Positions 1-7,980 of a stretch of 64,000 nucleotides of DNA are shown here, one piece after another. The notes beneath the pieces were generated by a model. It saw only the letters and a list, made by a program, of their open reading frames with translations, did no database searches and was not told the DNA's origin. The position numbers were made by a program, and so were the translations under genes. The stretch lies in assembly GCF_902388705.1 (NCBI RefSeq), contig NZ_CABMQJ010000007.1, positions 34,738-98,737 on the forward strand, written 5' to 3'. How positions within the stretch are numbered: position 1 is the stretch's first letter; each line of letters opens with the position of its first letter. The stretch comes from an uncultured Alistipes sp. (GTDB lineage: Bacteria; Bacteroidota; Bacteroidia; Bacteroidales; Rikenellaceae).

Positions 1-797
1 CGATGCCGAAACTCAACAGGGCCATTTCGAAAAAACGCTGCCTGAAACTCTCCCGCCGGACGACGGCATAATAATAATTGAACAGGGCAATCACGCTCAA
101 GGCCGCCAGGAGCATGACCCCCAACGCCGCAAGCGCACTCGAAAAGAGCAGATAAGGAAGTATCAGAATGGCGACCGTTACCAGATAAGCGATTCCGGTG
201 CAGACCGCAGCCCGCAGCGGATGTTTCTCGCGGCCTTTTTCCGACTTGGTGGCAAGGTATTCGGAGGCCGCCATCGAGAGGGCCGCGGCAATACCCGTGA
301 TTCCGCCCGTCAGCGCGACCAGCCGCGGCTCGTTCAGCGCCAGTGTAAAACCGGCCAGCGCTCCCGTGAACTCGACCAACGCGTCATTCAACCCCAGGAC
401 GACCGAGCTTATGTAACACAACCGCATTCCGCCGGCCAAGGTCGTCAGCTCCTCGCTGTGCCGCCGCTCCTCCAGCGCTATGCGCACGAACTCTTCGCGT
501 TCGGGATAGAGCGCATAGTTCGCCTCCGCACCTCTTTCGCACTGCTCCATCCGCCGCACCACAAAAGCCGGCCCCAGCACCCTGACCATTCCCACATACC
601 AGAAAACCCGTTTCGAATCGGGAGCCACCGTACGTCCCGTACGGCTTTTGAGCACCTCGCAATGCCGTCTTTCGTCGTGCATGATACGCAGCAGAGTCCG
701 CCGGCGAACCGGATCTTTTTCCAGTCCGGCCAGCCGGCGGTAGACTTCGCACAAGGTAGTCTCGTCCCGTTGAAGGGTCAAAAGGTTTTTCGTCATC
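1..797 (-). CDS. Ferritin-like/VIT1 fusion membrane protein, 3' end cut by window edge
   Basis: Translation of the complement from the ATG at 797 gives 265 residues before the window edge. Residues 1-120 form a ferritin-like helical domain with carboxylate/His motifs DERRH (41-45) and EERRH (109-113). Residues 127 onward match the VIT1/CCC1 membrane family (YISSVVLGLNDALVEFTGAL near 128-147), with hydrophobic segments around 143-155, 160-178, 197-220 and 224-243. Such fusions are usually annotated as rubrerythrin/VIT1 proteins. A role in moving or sequestering Fe2+ or Mn2+ is inferred from the families. The next gene to the right is divergent. Manganese catalase lies 2.4 kb away, which fits a metal and oxidant theme. 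Confidence 0.85.
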
Positions 798-1152
798 GCA
801 GTCCTATTTGTATGGTAATTTCACCCGAAGCCGCCGAAACCGGGGAGTGGCGGGCGTCACAGTCCGGGAGCCGCAAAAAATCTGCCGAAACGGCGTCCGA
901 ACCTCCGCAGGAAGAATGTTTTACCTCAACGCACGAGGTGCGAAAAAAAATCCATCCACCCCTTACTGCGTGTTTTGCAGGAATATCCATCCTCCCGCTT
1001 TTTCAATCCATCCAAAAGTATTTTTCATGGCATAAATGATGCACGCAACTGCATCGAAAAGGGTGCCGGACGACAAATATGAACATATACCTTAATATAA
1101 ATAGCAACAACGGTTTAACCGAGTATTAACTTAATTAATCATTACATCAACC
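798..1152. other. 355-bp divergent intergenic region
   Basis: This region separates two divergent genes. The left two thirds show nothing recognisable. The part from about 1070 to 1150 is AT-rich and presumably holds the promoter of the spondin-like gene, but I find no exact TAnnTTTG box. An 11-bp palindrome (CGGTTTAACCG, 1111-1121) and TTAATTAA (1131-1138) lie 30 and 15 bases before the start codon and could be regulatory. Short open frames here lack initiation context or homology I recognise. Confidence 0.5.
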
Positions 1153-2400
1153 ATGAAAAAAAAGTACTTTTTCACCGCATTCGCTGCGGTTTTGCTTTTC
1201 GCAGGGCTCGCCTTTACCGCCTGTGACGACGACGACGACAACAACGCCCCCGGCACAAAGCCGACAATCAAGTTCGAGAACGTAATCCCGACGAAGAATT
1301 ACGTCCAGAGCGGCACGTTCGCCTCCGTCGCCCCCGGAGCCACGACTTCGTTCACATTCCATGCGGCCAAAGGGCAGCGCCTGATGTTCGCCACCATGTA
1401 TTCCTATTCCAACGACCTGTTCTTCGCTCCGGAGAATCCGGGTATCGAACTCTTCAATGATGCGGGTGTTCCCTATACCGGCATCATAACCGATGCCGTG
1501 AAACTGTGGGACAACGGCACCCGCGTCAACGAGCAGCCCGGCCCCAACGTCAACCATCCGGGCGTAGCCCAGGCCGGCGTGGTAAGCGAAGTGAACGGTA
1601 CGGACACGGAAGGCCACACCTATCCGAAGGCTTCGACCCTGCTTCAGGTCAACCTGACTTTCGACGCCGTGCAGTCGCAGTTTACCTGTACGATTTCCAA
1701 CATCTCGAACGGCACATCGAACGAGACTCCGTTCTCGGGCGGCGTGTTCGTCGTATCGAACCTGCTCGACGGCAAACTGGTAATGGAGAAGCCGTTCTTC
1801 AGCGTCGACCAGAAATCGGGCGTTGAACTGACCAAACTGGCCGAAGCCGGCGATGTCGCTCCCCTGCAATCGCTTGTCGCCGACCAGACGGGCATCATCA
1901 CCACGCTGCACGGTGCCATCGTAGTGGTTTACACGGGCAACACCAACCCGATCTACCAGTTGGGACAGAAAGACGCACAGCTCGGCCTGGCAGCGCTCGC
2001 ACAGCGCGGCGACCCGGCACCTTTGCGCACATCGCTCGAAAAAGTCCCGCAGGTACGCAAAATCTACACGATTACGGATACCGTCCTGCCGGGCAAGAGC
2101 ATGGAATGCACCTATGAGGCTGCGGCCAACGAGAAAGTGGCCTTCGCCACGATGTTCGGCTATTCGAACGACTGGTTCTTCGCCAATGGCCCCGAACTCA
2201 ATGCCCTGACCAAAGGCAACGTAACGAGCAAGACCGTCCTGCTGGACGACGGCACGGCCGTAAGCCAGTATCCCGGTGCCGGTAACGCCCAGTTCTTGTT
2301 CGGCGGAACGCTGATGCCGGAAGACAAGGCCATCAGCGCTGTCGGCGACACCTTCCCGGTTCCCGCCGTCGACGGAATCGTCAAGATAACAATCTATTAA
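1153..2400 (+). CDS. Surface-type lipoprotein with two spondin_N-like repeats
   Basis: A 415-residue secreted lipoprotein. The signal peptide ends at a lipobox with Cys24. Five Asp follow directly, resembling the acidic surface-export signal of Bacteroidota lipoproteins, so outer-face display is likely (inference). Residues about 38-190 match the spondin_N pattern: FENVIPTKNYVQSGTF, then ATMYSYSNDLFFAPENPGI, then a V-LWDNGTRVNEQPG block. A second, shorter copy occupies about 305-412, with ATMFGYSNDWFFA, LLDDGTAVSQYPGAG and a final beta strand. The middle third has no family I recognise. Bacterial spondin-domain proteins lack a well-established function; adhesion or matrix binding is only suggested by the animal domain. 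It probably forms a unit with the small genes downstream. Confidence 0.8.
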   Translation: MKKKYFFTAFAAVLLFAGLAFTACDDDDDNNAPGTKPTIKFENVIPTKNYVQSGTFASVAPGATTSFTFHAAKGQRLMFATMYSYSNDLFFAPENPGIELFNDAGVPYTGIITDAVKLWDNGTRVNEQPGPNVNHPGVAQAGVVSEVNGTDTEGHTYPKASTLLQVNLTFDAVQSQFTCTISNISNGTSNETPFSGGVFVVSNLLDGKLVMEKPFFSVDQKSGVELTKLAEAGDVAPLQSLVADQTGIITTLHGAIVVVYTGNTNPIYQLGQKDAQLGLAALAQRGDPAPLRTSLEKVPQVRKIYTITDTVLPGKSMECTYEAAANEKVAFATMFGYSNDWFFANGPELNALTKGNVTSKTVLLDDGTAVSQYPGAGNAQFLFGGTLMPEDKAISAVGDTFPVPAVDGIVKITIY

Positions 2401-2467
2401 AGATTGTCGTGTGTGTTAATTGCGCCCGGAGCAGGAAACTGCTCCGGTTTTTAAACTCTGCAAAATC

Positions 2468-2698
2468 ATGAAAAACAACAAATCACAGGAAGGCAACGCG
2501 ACCGTTGCCGTAGAAAAAAAGACCTCCAAAGTACCCTCGATGATCTACCTGGGCGCCGGCTTGAGCGCATTGGCGGCTTCGGTCTGCATGATGTTGCGCG
2601 GCCGTAAATCCACAGCGCTGCTCGTCGGCCAATGGGCCGCCCCGCTGCTGATAATGGGACTTTACAACAAGATTGTCAAGACCGAGGGGCACGACTGA
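2468..2698 (+). CDS. Small membrane protein, 76 aa
   Basis: The ATG at 2468 is chosen because it begins a typical lysine-rich start; an upstream in-frame alternative near 2420 reads through the apparent intergenic segment. Residues 1-24 are polar. Residues about 25-41 (MIYLGAGLSALAASVCM) and 51-65 (LLVGQWAAPLLIMGLY) are hydrophobic, separated by the short basic loop RGRKS, so two membrane spans are likely. I do not recognise a named family. It lies 67 bases after the spondin-like lipoprotein and 47 bases before a hydrophilin-like protein. The neighbours suggest a stress-linked membrane protein, but the sequence itself does not show a function. Confidence 0.6.
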   Translation: MKNNKSQEGNATVAVEKKTSKVPSMIYLGAGLSALAASVCMMLRGRKSTALLVGQWAAPLLIMGLYNKIVKTEGHD

Positions 2699-2745
2699 CC
2701 CGTCGCAATCAGACAAAACAAACCGAATCATTAAAAATCACGATT

Positions 2746-3153
2746 ATGGACAAGACCAACCAAATGCACGGCGAAAGCCGTGACAACCGAAACGACACAC
2801 AGACAGGCCCGATGAAAAACGGCAACACGAACAACCTCGACCCCCGCAGCCACGGCCGCGACAACAGCGGCATGCACGCGGGCGGCACCGAAGGAAGTTC
2901 CTACCGCCAGCAGCAACAGCCGGGCCATACGGAACAATACGGCTCGAAGAAAGGTTCGTACTGGGAGGAAAAAGGCTCCGACCGGGAACAGAGCATCGGA
3001 AGCCGCATGAACGAAGAAAGTATGAATAAAAAGCAGCAGGACCGGCAGCAGTACGGGCAACAGGGCCAGAACGAGTCCCGCGACACCGGCGACAGCACGG
3101 CAGACGGAAAAGAAAAAGAGTCCGCCTATGCCGGCCTCCCGAAACAGCGTTGA
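2746..3153 (+). CDS. Hydrophilin-like low-complexity protein, 135 aa
   Basis: The ATG at 2746 follows an A-rich stretch. The product is almost wholly polar (Gln, Asn, Gly, Ser, Asp, Glu, Lys, Arg) with no hydrophobic core, no signal peptide and no predicted fold. Gly is spread along the chain and Gln runs occur near residues 53-58 and 98-108. This composition is that of hydrophilins and LEA-like disordered proteins, which protect macromolecules during desiccation or oxidative stress. It ends 88 bases before manganese catalase, with a hairpin between them. The composition is seen directly; the protective role is inference. Homology searches on such sequence will give composition artefacts. Confidence 0.6.
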   Translation: MDKTNQMHGESRDNRNDTQTGPMKNGNTNNLDPRSHGRDNSGMHAGGTEGSSYRQQQQPGHTEQYGSKKGSYWEEKGSDREQSIGSRMNEESMNKKQQDRQQYGQQGQNESRDTGDSTADGKEKESAYAGLPKQR

Positions 3154-3168
3154 TTCCGTCCTCTGCAT

Positions 3169-3196
3169 AAGGAGCGGCCCGGCAAGGCCGCTCCTT
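3169..3196 (+). terminator. Perfect 11-bp hairpin after hydrophilin gene
   Basis: Arms 3169-3179 and 3186-3196 are perfectly complementary with a 6-base loop. No T-tract follows, so this may end transcription only partly before the catalase gene. Confidence 0.6.
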
Positions 3197-3241
3197 CGGA
3201 ATAAAAACACGAACCAAGTATCACCTTAAAACGACAAATGT

Positions 3242-4213
3242 ATGTTTTACCACTCCAAAGAACTCCAGTTCAAGGCACGGGTATCGAAACCCGATCCCCG
3301 TTTCGCACGGCTGCTGCTCGAACAATTCGGCGGCGGCAACGGCGAACTGAAAGCTGCGATGCAGTACTTCGTGCAGGCGTTCGCCTGCCACAACCCCTAT
3401 CCGGACAAATACGACATGCTGATGGATATCGCCACCGAGGAGCTGGGACACCTCGAAATCGTCGGTGCCACCATCCAGATGCTGCTCGCAGGCGTCAACG
3501 GCAACCTGAAAGATGCGGCCCAGCGCAGCGACGTCTTCGGACAAACCGTTTCGAAGGACGACTTCATCCACGCGGCCTTTTCGGTCAATCCGCAATTCGG
3601 CGTACTGACGGGCGGCGGGCCGCGCCTTACCGACAGCAACGGCGTCCCGTGGCAGGGCTCCTATGTCAATGCCAACAGCGACCTGACGGTCGATTTGCGT
3701 TCGGACATCGCCGCCGAATCGCGCGCCAAAATCGTTTACGAATACCTGATGCAATTCACCGACGACAAGGATGTGCTGGCCACGCTCAATTTCCTGATGA
3801 CACGCGAAGTGGCGCATTTCCAGCAATTCGAAGCGGCTCTGGGCACCATCCAGCCCAATTTCCCGCCGGGAGTGCTCCAAAGCGATCCCCGCTACAGCAA
3901 CATCTACTCCAATCATTCGATGGGAGAGGATGCCCGCGGGCCGTGGAACGAAGGCGAAAGCACCGGGCTGGGCGAAGAGTGGCTGTACGTCGAGAACCCG
4001 CGCGAGCAGGTGATTGAAACCGACGGCCTCACACGGCTCAAACCCCAGGGGACTCCCCGCACCGAAGCTTCGGTGCGCAGCGCGGACAAGAAACTCGGCA
4101 AGCAACGCAGCGACGAAATCCGCAAAGCCACACCGGAGAAGAACCTCCAGTGGAGCGAGTACGATTCGCAAAGCATCGAGACGTCCCGCCGCCAGCCGGT
4201 CGAACAGAACTAA
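3242..4213 (+). CDS. Manganese catalase
   Basis: This 323-residue protein belongs to the dimanganese catalases, which convert hydrogen peroxide to water and oxygen in the cytoplasm. The expected ligand set is visible: Glu35 (GGNGELKA), Glu67 and His70 (ATEELGHLE), Glu159 (IAAESRAK), and Glu189 with His192 (MTREVAHFQQFE). There is no signal peptide. The C-terminal tail after about residue 255 is strongly polar, rich in Lys, Gln, Ser and Arg, and extends beyond the usual core, echoing the disordered protein encoded just upstream. The gene starts 28 bases after the 3' hairpin of that protein. Expression together with the nearby stress-type genes is plausible but not shown. Confidence 0.95.
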   Translation: MFYHSKELQFKARVSKPDPRFARLLLEQFGGGNGELKAAMQYFVQAFACHNPYPDKYDMLMDIATEELGHLEIVGATIQMLLAGVNGNLKDAAQRSDVFGQTVSKDDFIHAAFSVNPQFGVLTGGGPRLTDSNGVPWQGSYVNANSDLTVDLRSDIAAESRAKIVYEYLMQFTDDKDVLATLNFLMTREVAHFQQFEAALGTIQPNFPPGVLQSDPRYSNIYSNHSMGEDARGPWNEGESTGLGEEWLYVENPREQVIETDGLTRLKPQGTPRTEASVRSADKKLGKQRSDEIRKATPEKNLQWSEYDSQSIETSRRQPVEQN

Positions 4214-4237
4214 ATATCCCGCCGGCACGCAGGGTGA

Positions 4238-4271
4238 GAACGCTCCGGAATTTCCGCCGGAGCGTTCTTCC
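4238..4271 (+). terminator. Terminator after manganese catalase
   Basis: An 11-bp perfect stem (4238-4248 with 4257-4267) has an 8-base loop and is followed by a T-rich stretch. It lies 24 bases after the catalase stop codon. Confidence 0.8.
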
Positions 4272-4327
4272 TGTTTTGCATGCGCTTTGCAACAAAACAC
4301 CGCAAACATCAAACATATATCGGCTTT

Positions 4328-5770
4328 ATGAAAAACGGAGTAATGATGCAGTATTTCGAATGGAATCTGCCCAATGACGGTAAATTGTGGACACAGCTCA
4401 AAGAGGACGCCAAACACCTGCACGACATCGGTGTCACCTCCATCTGGACGCCGCCGGCCTACAAGGCCGACGAACAGCAGGACGAGGGATACGCCGTTTA
4501 CGACCTGTACGATCTGGGCGAGTTCGACCAGAAGGGAACCGTCCGCACCAAATACGGAACGCGGCACGAGCTGGAAGAGGCGATAGCGGCGCTGCATGAC
4601 AACGGAATTTCGGTCTATCTCGACACGGTGATGAACCAGAAGACCGGTGCCGACTATACCGAAAAATTCATGGCCTGCGAGGTCAATCCCGAAAACCGCG
4701 AGCAGGTAATCGGCGCTCCCGTCGAAGTCGAAGGCTGGACGGGATACACCTTTCCGGGACGCGGCGACACGTATTCTCCCTTCAAATGGCACTGGTACCA
4801 CTTTTCGGGAACCGACCAGGTTTACGAAACCGGCAAGCGGGCCATCTACCTCATCCAGGGCGAAGGCAAAAAGTGGAGCGAAGGAGTCGACAGCGAGAAC
4901 GGGAATTACGACTTCCTGATTTTCAACGACGTGGATTTCGACCATCCCGAAGTCATCGAAGAGATGAAGCGCTGGGGCGTATGGATATCCCAGACGCTGA
5001 ATGCCGACGGCATGCGTCTCGATGCGCTCAAACACATCAAGAACAGTTTTATCGCCGACTTCATGCACAGCGTCCGGGCTTCCCGGGGCAAGGAGTTTTA
5101 CGCCGTCGGCGAATACTGGAGCGGCGACTTCGAGTCGCTGGAAGCCTATCTCGACGCCGTAGACCACCAAATCGATTTGTTCGATGCACCTCTCCATTTC
5201 AAACTTTTCACTGCTTCGCAGCAGGGGCGCGATTTCGACATGCGGACGCTGCTCGCAGACACGCTCGTGCAGAAATACCCCACGCTCGCCGTGACGTTCG
5301 TGGACAACCACGATTCGCAGCGCGGCAGTTCGCTCGAATCGCAGGTCAAATCGTGGTTCAAACCGCTGGCGTACGGTCTGATTCTGCTCATGAAAGAGGG
5401 TTATCCCTGCATCTTCTACGGCGACTATTACAGCATGAAAGGCGAAGCGTCGCCCCACCGTCCTGTCCTCGACATCCTGCTCGACGCACGCCGCTCGCGG
5501 GCATTCGGCGAACAGACCGACTATTTCGACCATCCCAACACGGTGGGGTTCACCCGCGCAGGCGACGATAAGCATCCGGATTCCGGGCTGGCGCTGCTCC
5601 TTTCCAACGGTGAAGACGGTGAAAAGGTGATGTCCGTAGGCGTAACGCATGCGAATGAGACGTGGCATGAAATCACGGGAAGCTATGACGACGAAATAGT
5701 CATCGGAGACGACGGCAAGGCCCTTTTCAAAGTACACGGGGGAAAATTGGCCGTCTGGGTCAAAAAATAA
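4328..5770 (+). CDS. Cytosolic alpha-amylase, GH13
   Basis: A 480-residue GH13 amylase, closest in motif pattern to the cytoplasmic amylases of subfamily 5. The ATG at 4328 begins MKNGVMMQYFEW, the usual start of this group; no signal peptide is present. The (beta/alpha)8 barrel begins with WTPPAYKA. Catalytic residues are Asp232 (nucleophile, DGMRLDALKH), Glu262 (acid/base, VGEYWSGD) and Asp329 (FVDNHDSQ). It should cleave internal alpha-1,4 bonds of glycogen or imported maltodextrins. It follows manganese catalase behind a terminator, so an independent promoter is likely, although I see no clear boxes. The C-terminal beta domain (about 405-480) is intact. Confidence 0.93.
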   Translation: MKNGVMMQYFEWNLPNDGKLWTQLKEDAKHLHDIGVTSIWTPPAYKADEQQDEGYAVYDLYDLGEFDQKGTVRTKYGTRHELEEAIAALHDNGISVYLDTVMNQKTGADYTEKFMACEVNPENREQVIGAPVEVEGWTGYTFPGRGDTYSPFKWHWYHFSGTDQVYETGKRAIYLIQGEGKKWSEGVDSENGNYDFLIFNDVDFDHPEVIEEMKRWGVWISQTLNADGMRLDALKHIKNSFIADFMHSVRASRGKEFYAVGEYWSGDFESLEAYLDAVDHQIDLFDAPLHFKLFTASQQGRDFDMRTLLADTLVQKYPTLAVTFVDNHDSQRGSSLESQVKSWFKPLAYGLILLMKEGYPCIFYGDYYSMKGEASPHRPVLDILLDARRSRAFGEQTDYFDHPNTVGFTRAGDDKHPDSGLALLLSNGEDGEKVMSVGVTHANETWHEITGSYDDEIVIGDDGKALFKVHGGKLAVWVKK

Positions 5771-5959
5771 TGCGCTCCTTATAGCCGGAACAGTCGAATG
5801 AATGCCTTGGAAGAGTGGAATGGTATACGTTTTGTATTCTTTCCGAACAACGCCGCATATTGCGTCAATAGTGCAGCGTTACAAACTTGCTTTCGGTCGA
5901 AAAGAAATTATTTTCGGCACGAACGACAGCACAATGTCAAACTAAATTCTTTATCTGTC

Positions 5960-6169
5960 ATGAAAGAGTCAACGAACAAGACCGCCGGCCGCACACAGAC
6001 CGGACAAAACAAATCGGCGACGAAATCGTCCCGTACAACCACCTCGCACGCCAGCTCGGCCAGCCGGGGAACCGCCAAAAGCCAGTCGTCCGCTACGGGC
6101 CGCGTTTCGCGCAGCAACAATCCCGAAGGACACAACCAGTACACCAAAAAATCGCAGGGCAATTGCTAA
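5960..6169 (+). CDS. Small Ser/Thr-rich basic protein, 69 aa
   Basis: The ATG at 5960 gives a 69-residue protein dominated by Ser, Thr, Lys, Gln, Arg and Asn, with no hydrophobic segment. It ends with NNPEGHNQYTKKSQGNC, and the single Cys is the last residue. A strong terminator follows 34 bases after the stop, which supports this being a real transcription unit. No family recognised. Its composition resembles the hydrophilin-like gene at 2746 and the KGG-type stress proteins of other bacteria. An in-frame start upstream at about 5798 is possible but would add an unlikely sequence across the apparent promoter zone. Function unknown. Confidence 0.5.
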   Translation: MKESTNKTAGRTQTGQNKSATKSSRTTTSHASSASRGTAKSQSSATGRVSRSNNPEGHNQYTKKSQGNC

Positions 6170-6202
6170 CGGTGCAATTTATCTTTCGATAGCGTGTCGC
6201 AA

Positions 6203-6242
6203 GGGACTGTCTGACAAGTTTCAGACAGTCCCCCGTTTTTTA
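6203..6242 (+). terminator. Strong intrinsic terminator
   Basis: A perfect 12-bp stem (6203-6214 with 6221-6232), a 6-base loop and a run of six T. It closes the small Ser/Thr-rich gene. Confidence 0.9.
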
Positions 6243-6265
6243 TCCGGCCCTTGTCGGACAAAGAA

Positions 6266-6309
6266 AGCCCGGTTAGCGTCCCGCAGCAACTGGGGACACG
6301 CTCCGGGCT
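6266..6309 (-). terminator. Long imperfect hairpin downstream of GlsB-like gene
   Basis: Outer arms 6266-6272 and 6303-6309 (AGCCCGG/CCGGGCT) enclose an inner stem AGCGTCCC with GGGACACGCT carrying a two-base bulge. On the minus strand it is followed by T-rich TTTCTTTG. It may be the real end of the GlsB-like transcript or a small structured RNA. Confidence 0.5.
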
Positions 6310-6356
6310 CGTGCGGCTCCATTCCGATTCCTTGTCGTGCAGGGCAGGCATTCGGG

Positions 6357-6376
6357 CTGCCGGACACTTCCGGCAG
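6357..6376 (-). terminator. 8-bp hairpin just after GlsB-like stop codon
   Basis: CTGCCGGA (6357-6364) pairs perfectly with 6369-6376 around a 4-base loop, 12 bases past the stop codon at 6389. There is no T-tract. Together with the hairpin at 6266-6309 it forms a tandem pair. Confidence 0.5.
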
Positions 6377-6388
6377 GATGCGGACGCC

Positions 6389-6649
6389 TCAATGCGTACC
6401 TTTCGGCGGCACCGTCCGCGTTACGAGTGAAACGAACCACAAAAGTACGATTGCACCGATAACCGATGTCAGCAGGCTCCCGACGGAACCCACCGGAACC
6501 CATCCGACAAGCGAGACCAACCACCCGCCCAATATGCCGCCGACAAGTCCGACGACGAGATTGACTACGAGGCCCGATCCGCGTCCCCGGACAATCTTGC
6601 TCGCAATCCATCCGGCGAGAAGACCTATGATTAGATACCAGATAAACAT
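6389..6649 (-). CDS. GlsB/YeaQ/YmgE family stress-response membrane protein
   Basis: The 86-residue product has the classic pattern of the transglycosylase-associated/GlsB family: an opening hydrophobic span (MFIWYLIIGLLAGWIA), a short basic loop with RGRGSG, then two further glycine-rich spans (NLVVGLVGGILGGWLVS and LTSVIGAIVLLWFVSL) and a short charged tail. Members sit in the inner membrane and are induced by acid, envelope or alkaline stress; biochemical function is not established. The gene stands alone on the minus strand between the stress-type genes and tspO, with two hairpins after it. I see no clear promoter box between it and the divergent tspO. Confidence 0.9.
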   Translation of the reverse strand: MFIWYLIIGLLAGWIASKIVRGRGSGLVVNLVVGLVGGILGGWLVSLVGWVPVGSVGSLLTSVIGAIVLLWFVSLVTRTVPPKGTH

Positions 6650-6773
6650 GGCGCGACAACATTAATAGTACATGCCGGGCAGGATACAAATCTTATACCC
6701 GTTTCATCCGCCGGCCGTCAGCGCCCCGGACGCGGGCACCGATTTTGCACGAATGACATAAAACGGCAAAACA

Positions 6774-7250
6774 ATGAAAAAGGCTTGGGCTTATATTCTT
6801 CCCACACTGCTCTGTTTCGTATTGGGGGGATTGGTCGGATGGTGGCAGAGCGATTCGATACGTGAATGGTATCCTTTTCTTATAAAACCCGCGCTGACTC
6901 CGCCCGATGCGGTATTCCCGGTTGCATGGAGTATCATCTACCTCTGCATGGGCGTCTCCGCGGGGCTGCTCCTGACCTCCGCCGCACCCTCGCGCCGGAA
7001 AGTCATGACCCTGTGGTTCGTCCAACTGGGATTCAATGTCCTGTGGAGCATCCTCTTCTTCGTATGCCGAAGCCCCCTGCTGGGTATGCTCGACATCGCG
7101 CTCCTGGACATCCTCGTCATTGCCTATATTGCGCAAAGCGGCAGGATACACACCGCGGCGGCGTGGCTCTTCGTCCCGTACCTTTGCTGGATTCTTTTCG
7201 CAACCTATCTCAACGCCTATATCCTCGCGGCCAACGGCACAGGGCTTTAA
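6774..7250 (+). CDS. tspO: TspO/MBR family protein
   Basis: A 158-residue protein with five hydrophobic spans, the normal size for TspO (translocator protein, peripheral benzodiazepine receptor homologue). The family signature WYPFLIKPALTPPDAVFPVA followed by WSIIYLCMGVSAG is present near residues 32-65, and further Trp residues line the later helices. Family members bind porphyrins and have been linked to tetrapyrrole breakdown, cholesterol binding and stress adaptation; the bacterial role varies. It converges on the nitroreductase gene with a short hairpin between them. Placement beside catalase, GlsB-like protein and Tpx fits an oxidative-stress setting, which is inference only. Confidence 0.93.
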   Translation: MKKAWAYILPTLLCFVLGGLVGWWQSDSIREWYPFLIKPALTPPDAVFPVAWSIIYLCMGVSAGLLLTSAAPSRRKVMTLWFVQLGFNVLWSILFFVCRSPLLGMLDIALLDILVIAYIAQSGRIHTAAAWLFVPYLCWILFATYLNAYILAANGTGL

Positions 7251-7265
7251 CGCATTGTGGGGTCA

Positions 7266-7290
7266 TCCGGCCGGCGCTGAAAAGGCCGGA
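7266..7290. terminator. Hairpin between convergent tspO and nitroreductase
   Basis: TCCGGCC (7266-7272) pairs with GGCCGGA (7284-7290) around an 11-base loop. It lies directly between the two stop codons and may serve both strands. Confidence 0.5.
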
Positions 7291-7932
7291 CTATTCAATC
7301 AGCAGATCTTCCACACGGACTTTGGGGACATAGTGCGTACCGTTTTCACGGTAGTAGGCATGGTCGTCGCCGGCGCCGATCTCCGTCAGCTCGATTTTCT
7401 CGATGCCCTTGCCGATGGCGAGAATCAGCAGCGGTTCCGCTTCCAGCCCGAACTCCCGCTTAATCCGCTCCTTGTCGAACGCCCCGATACAAATCCCGTT
7501 CAACCCGATTTCCGCCGCCTGCAGCAACATGCTCTGAACCGAAATGCCCAAATCGATATCGACATAACGGTTCTCTTCGACCGTCGAGCAGACAATGATG
7601 AACGCATTGGGCTCGGTACCCGGAAGGGGCAAATGTAATTGGGGTAACGCGCCTCCCAGACGGATATGCGCCAAAACCCGGGGAGCTTCGTCGGCAAGGA
7701 CGGGACGGAACCGCAGCACCTGCTGGTTCCGCGCCGAGGGAATTTTGGTATTCACGCCGATAATCCGCCGGAGCTGATCCGCGCGCACGAGGAAGCGGGC
7801 GTCGTAACCGCGATGGCTCCGGTTTTTCAGCAGCAGCCTGTTCAGCGTCGCCGACGGCGTGCGATTCCGCGGGCCCGCTGCCGCCCGGGCCAGATACTCC
7901 TCCATTTTCCGTCCTAAATAGTCGTCTGCCAT
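7291..7932 (-). CDS. Nitroreductase family protein
   Basis: A 213-residue flavin-dependent oxidoreductase of the nitroreductase fold. The FMN-phosphate binding pattern is seen in NRSHRGYDARF near residue 37-47 and in the VNTKIPSARNQQ loop near 60-71. The internal segment DIDLGISVQSMLLQAAEIGL followed by GICIGAF is typical of the dimer-interface helix and second flavin loop. Members reduce nitro-aromatics, quinones or enones with NAD(P)H; the natural substrate cannot be read from sequence. The ATG at 7932 is preceded by a good -7 box on the same strand. It converges on tspO. Confidence 0.88.
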   Translation of the reverse strand: MADDYLGRKMEEYLARAAAGPRNRTPSATLNRLLLKNRSHRGYDARFLVRADQLRRIIGVNTKIPSARNQQVLRFRPVLADEAPRVLAHIRLGGALPQLHLPLPGTEPNAFIIVCSTVEENRYVDIDLGISVQSMLLQAAEIGLNGICIGAFDKERIKREFGLEAEPLLILAIGKGIEKIELTEIGAGDDHAYYRENGTHYVPKVRVEDLLIE

Positions 7933-7954
7933 TTTTCAAGCGATTTATCCGGTG

Positions 7955-7980
7955 CAAAGATACGCAAATCTTTCATTTGC
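7955..7980 (-). promoter_or_regulatory. -7 box and adjoining dyad upstream of nitroreductase
   Basis: CAAAGATA at 7955-7962 reads TATCTTTG on the minus strand, an exact Bacteroidota -7 element 22 bases before the start codon. Immediately upstream, GCAAAT/ATTTGC arms (7964-7969 and 7975-7980) make a 6-bp dyad within the promoter spacer, a possible operator. No TTTG -33 box at the right spacing. Confidence 0.5.

Noticed and set aside
605..625. A tRNA T-arm-like string (CCCG-TTTCGAAT-CGGG)
   Set aside because: No acceptor, D or anticodon stems can be built around it, and it lies in the coding frame of the ferritin-like/VIT1 gene.
3221..5737. An 838-codon minus-strand open frame opposite manganese catalase and the amylase
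   Set aside because: Both plus-strand genes have complete catalytic motifs; the antisense frame is composition-driven by GC-rich third positions and shows no family pattern.
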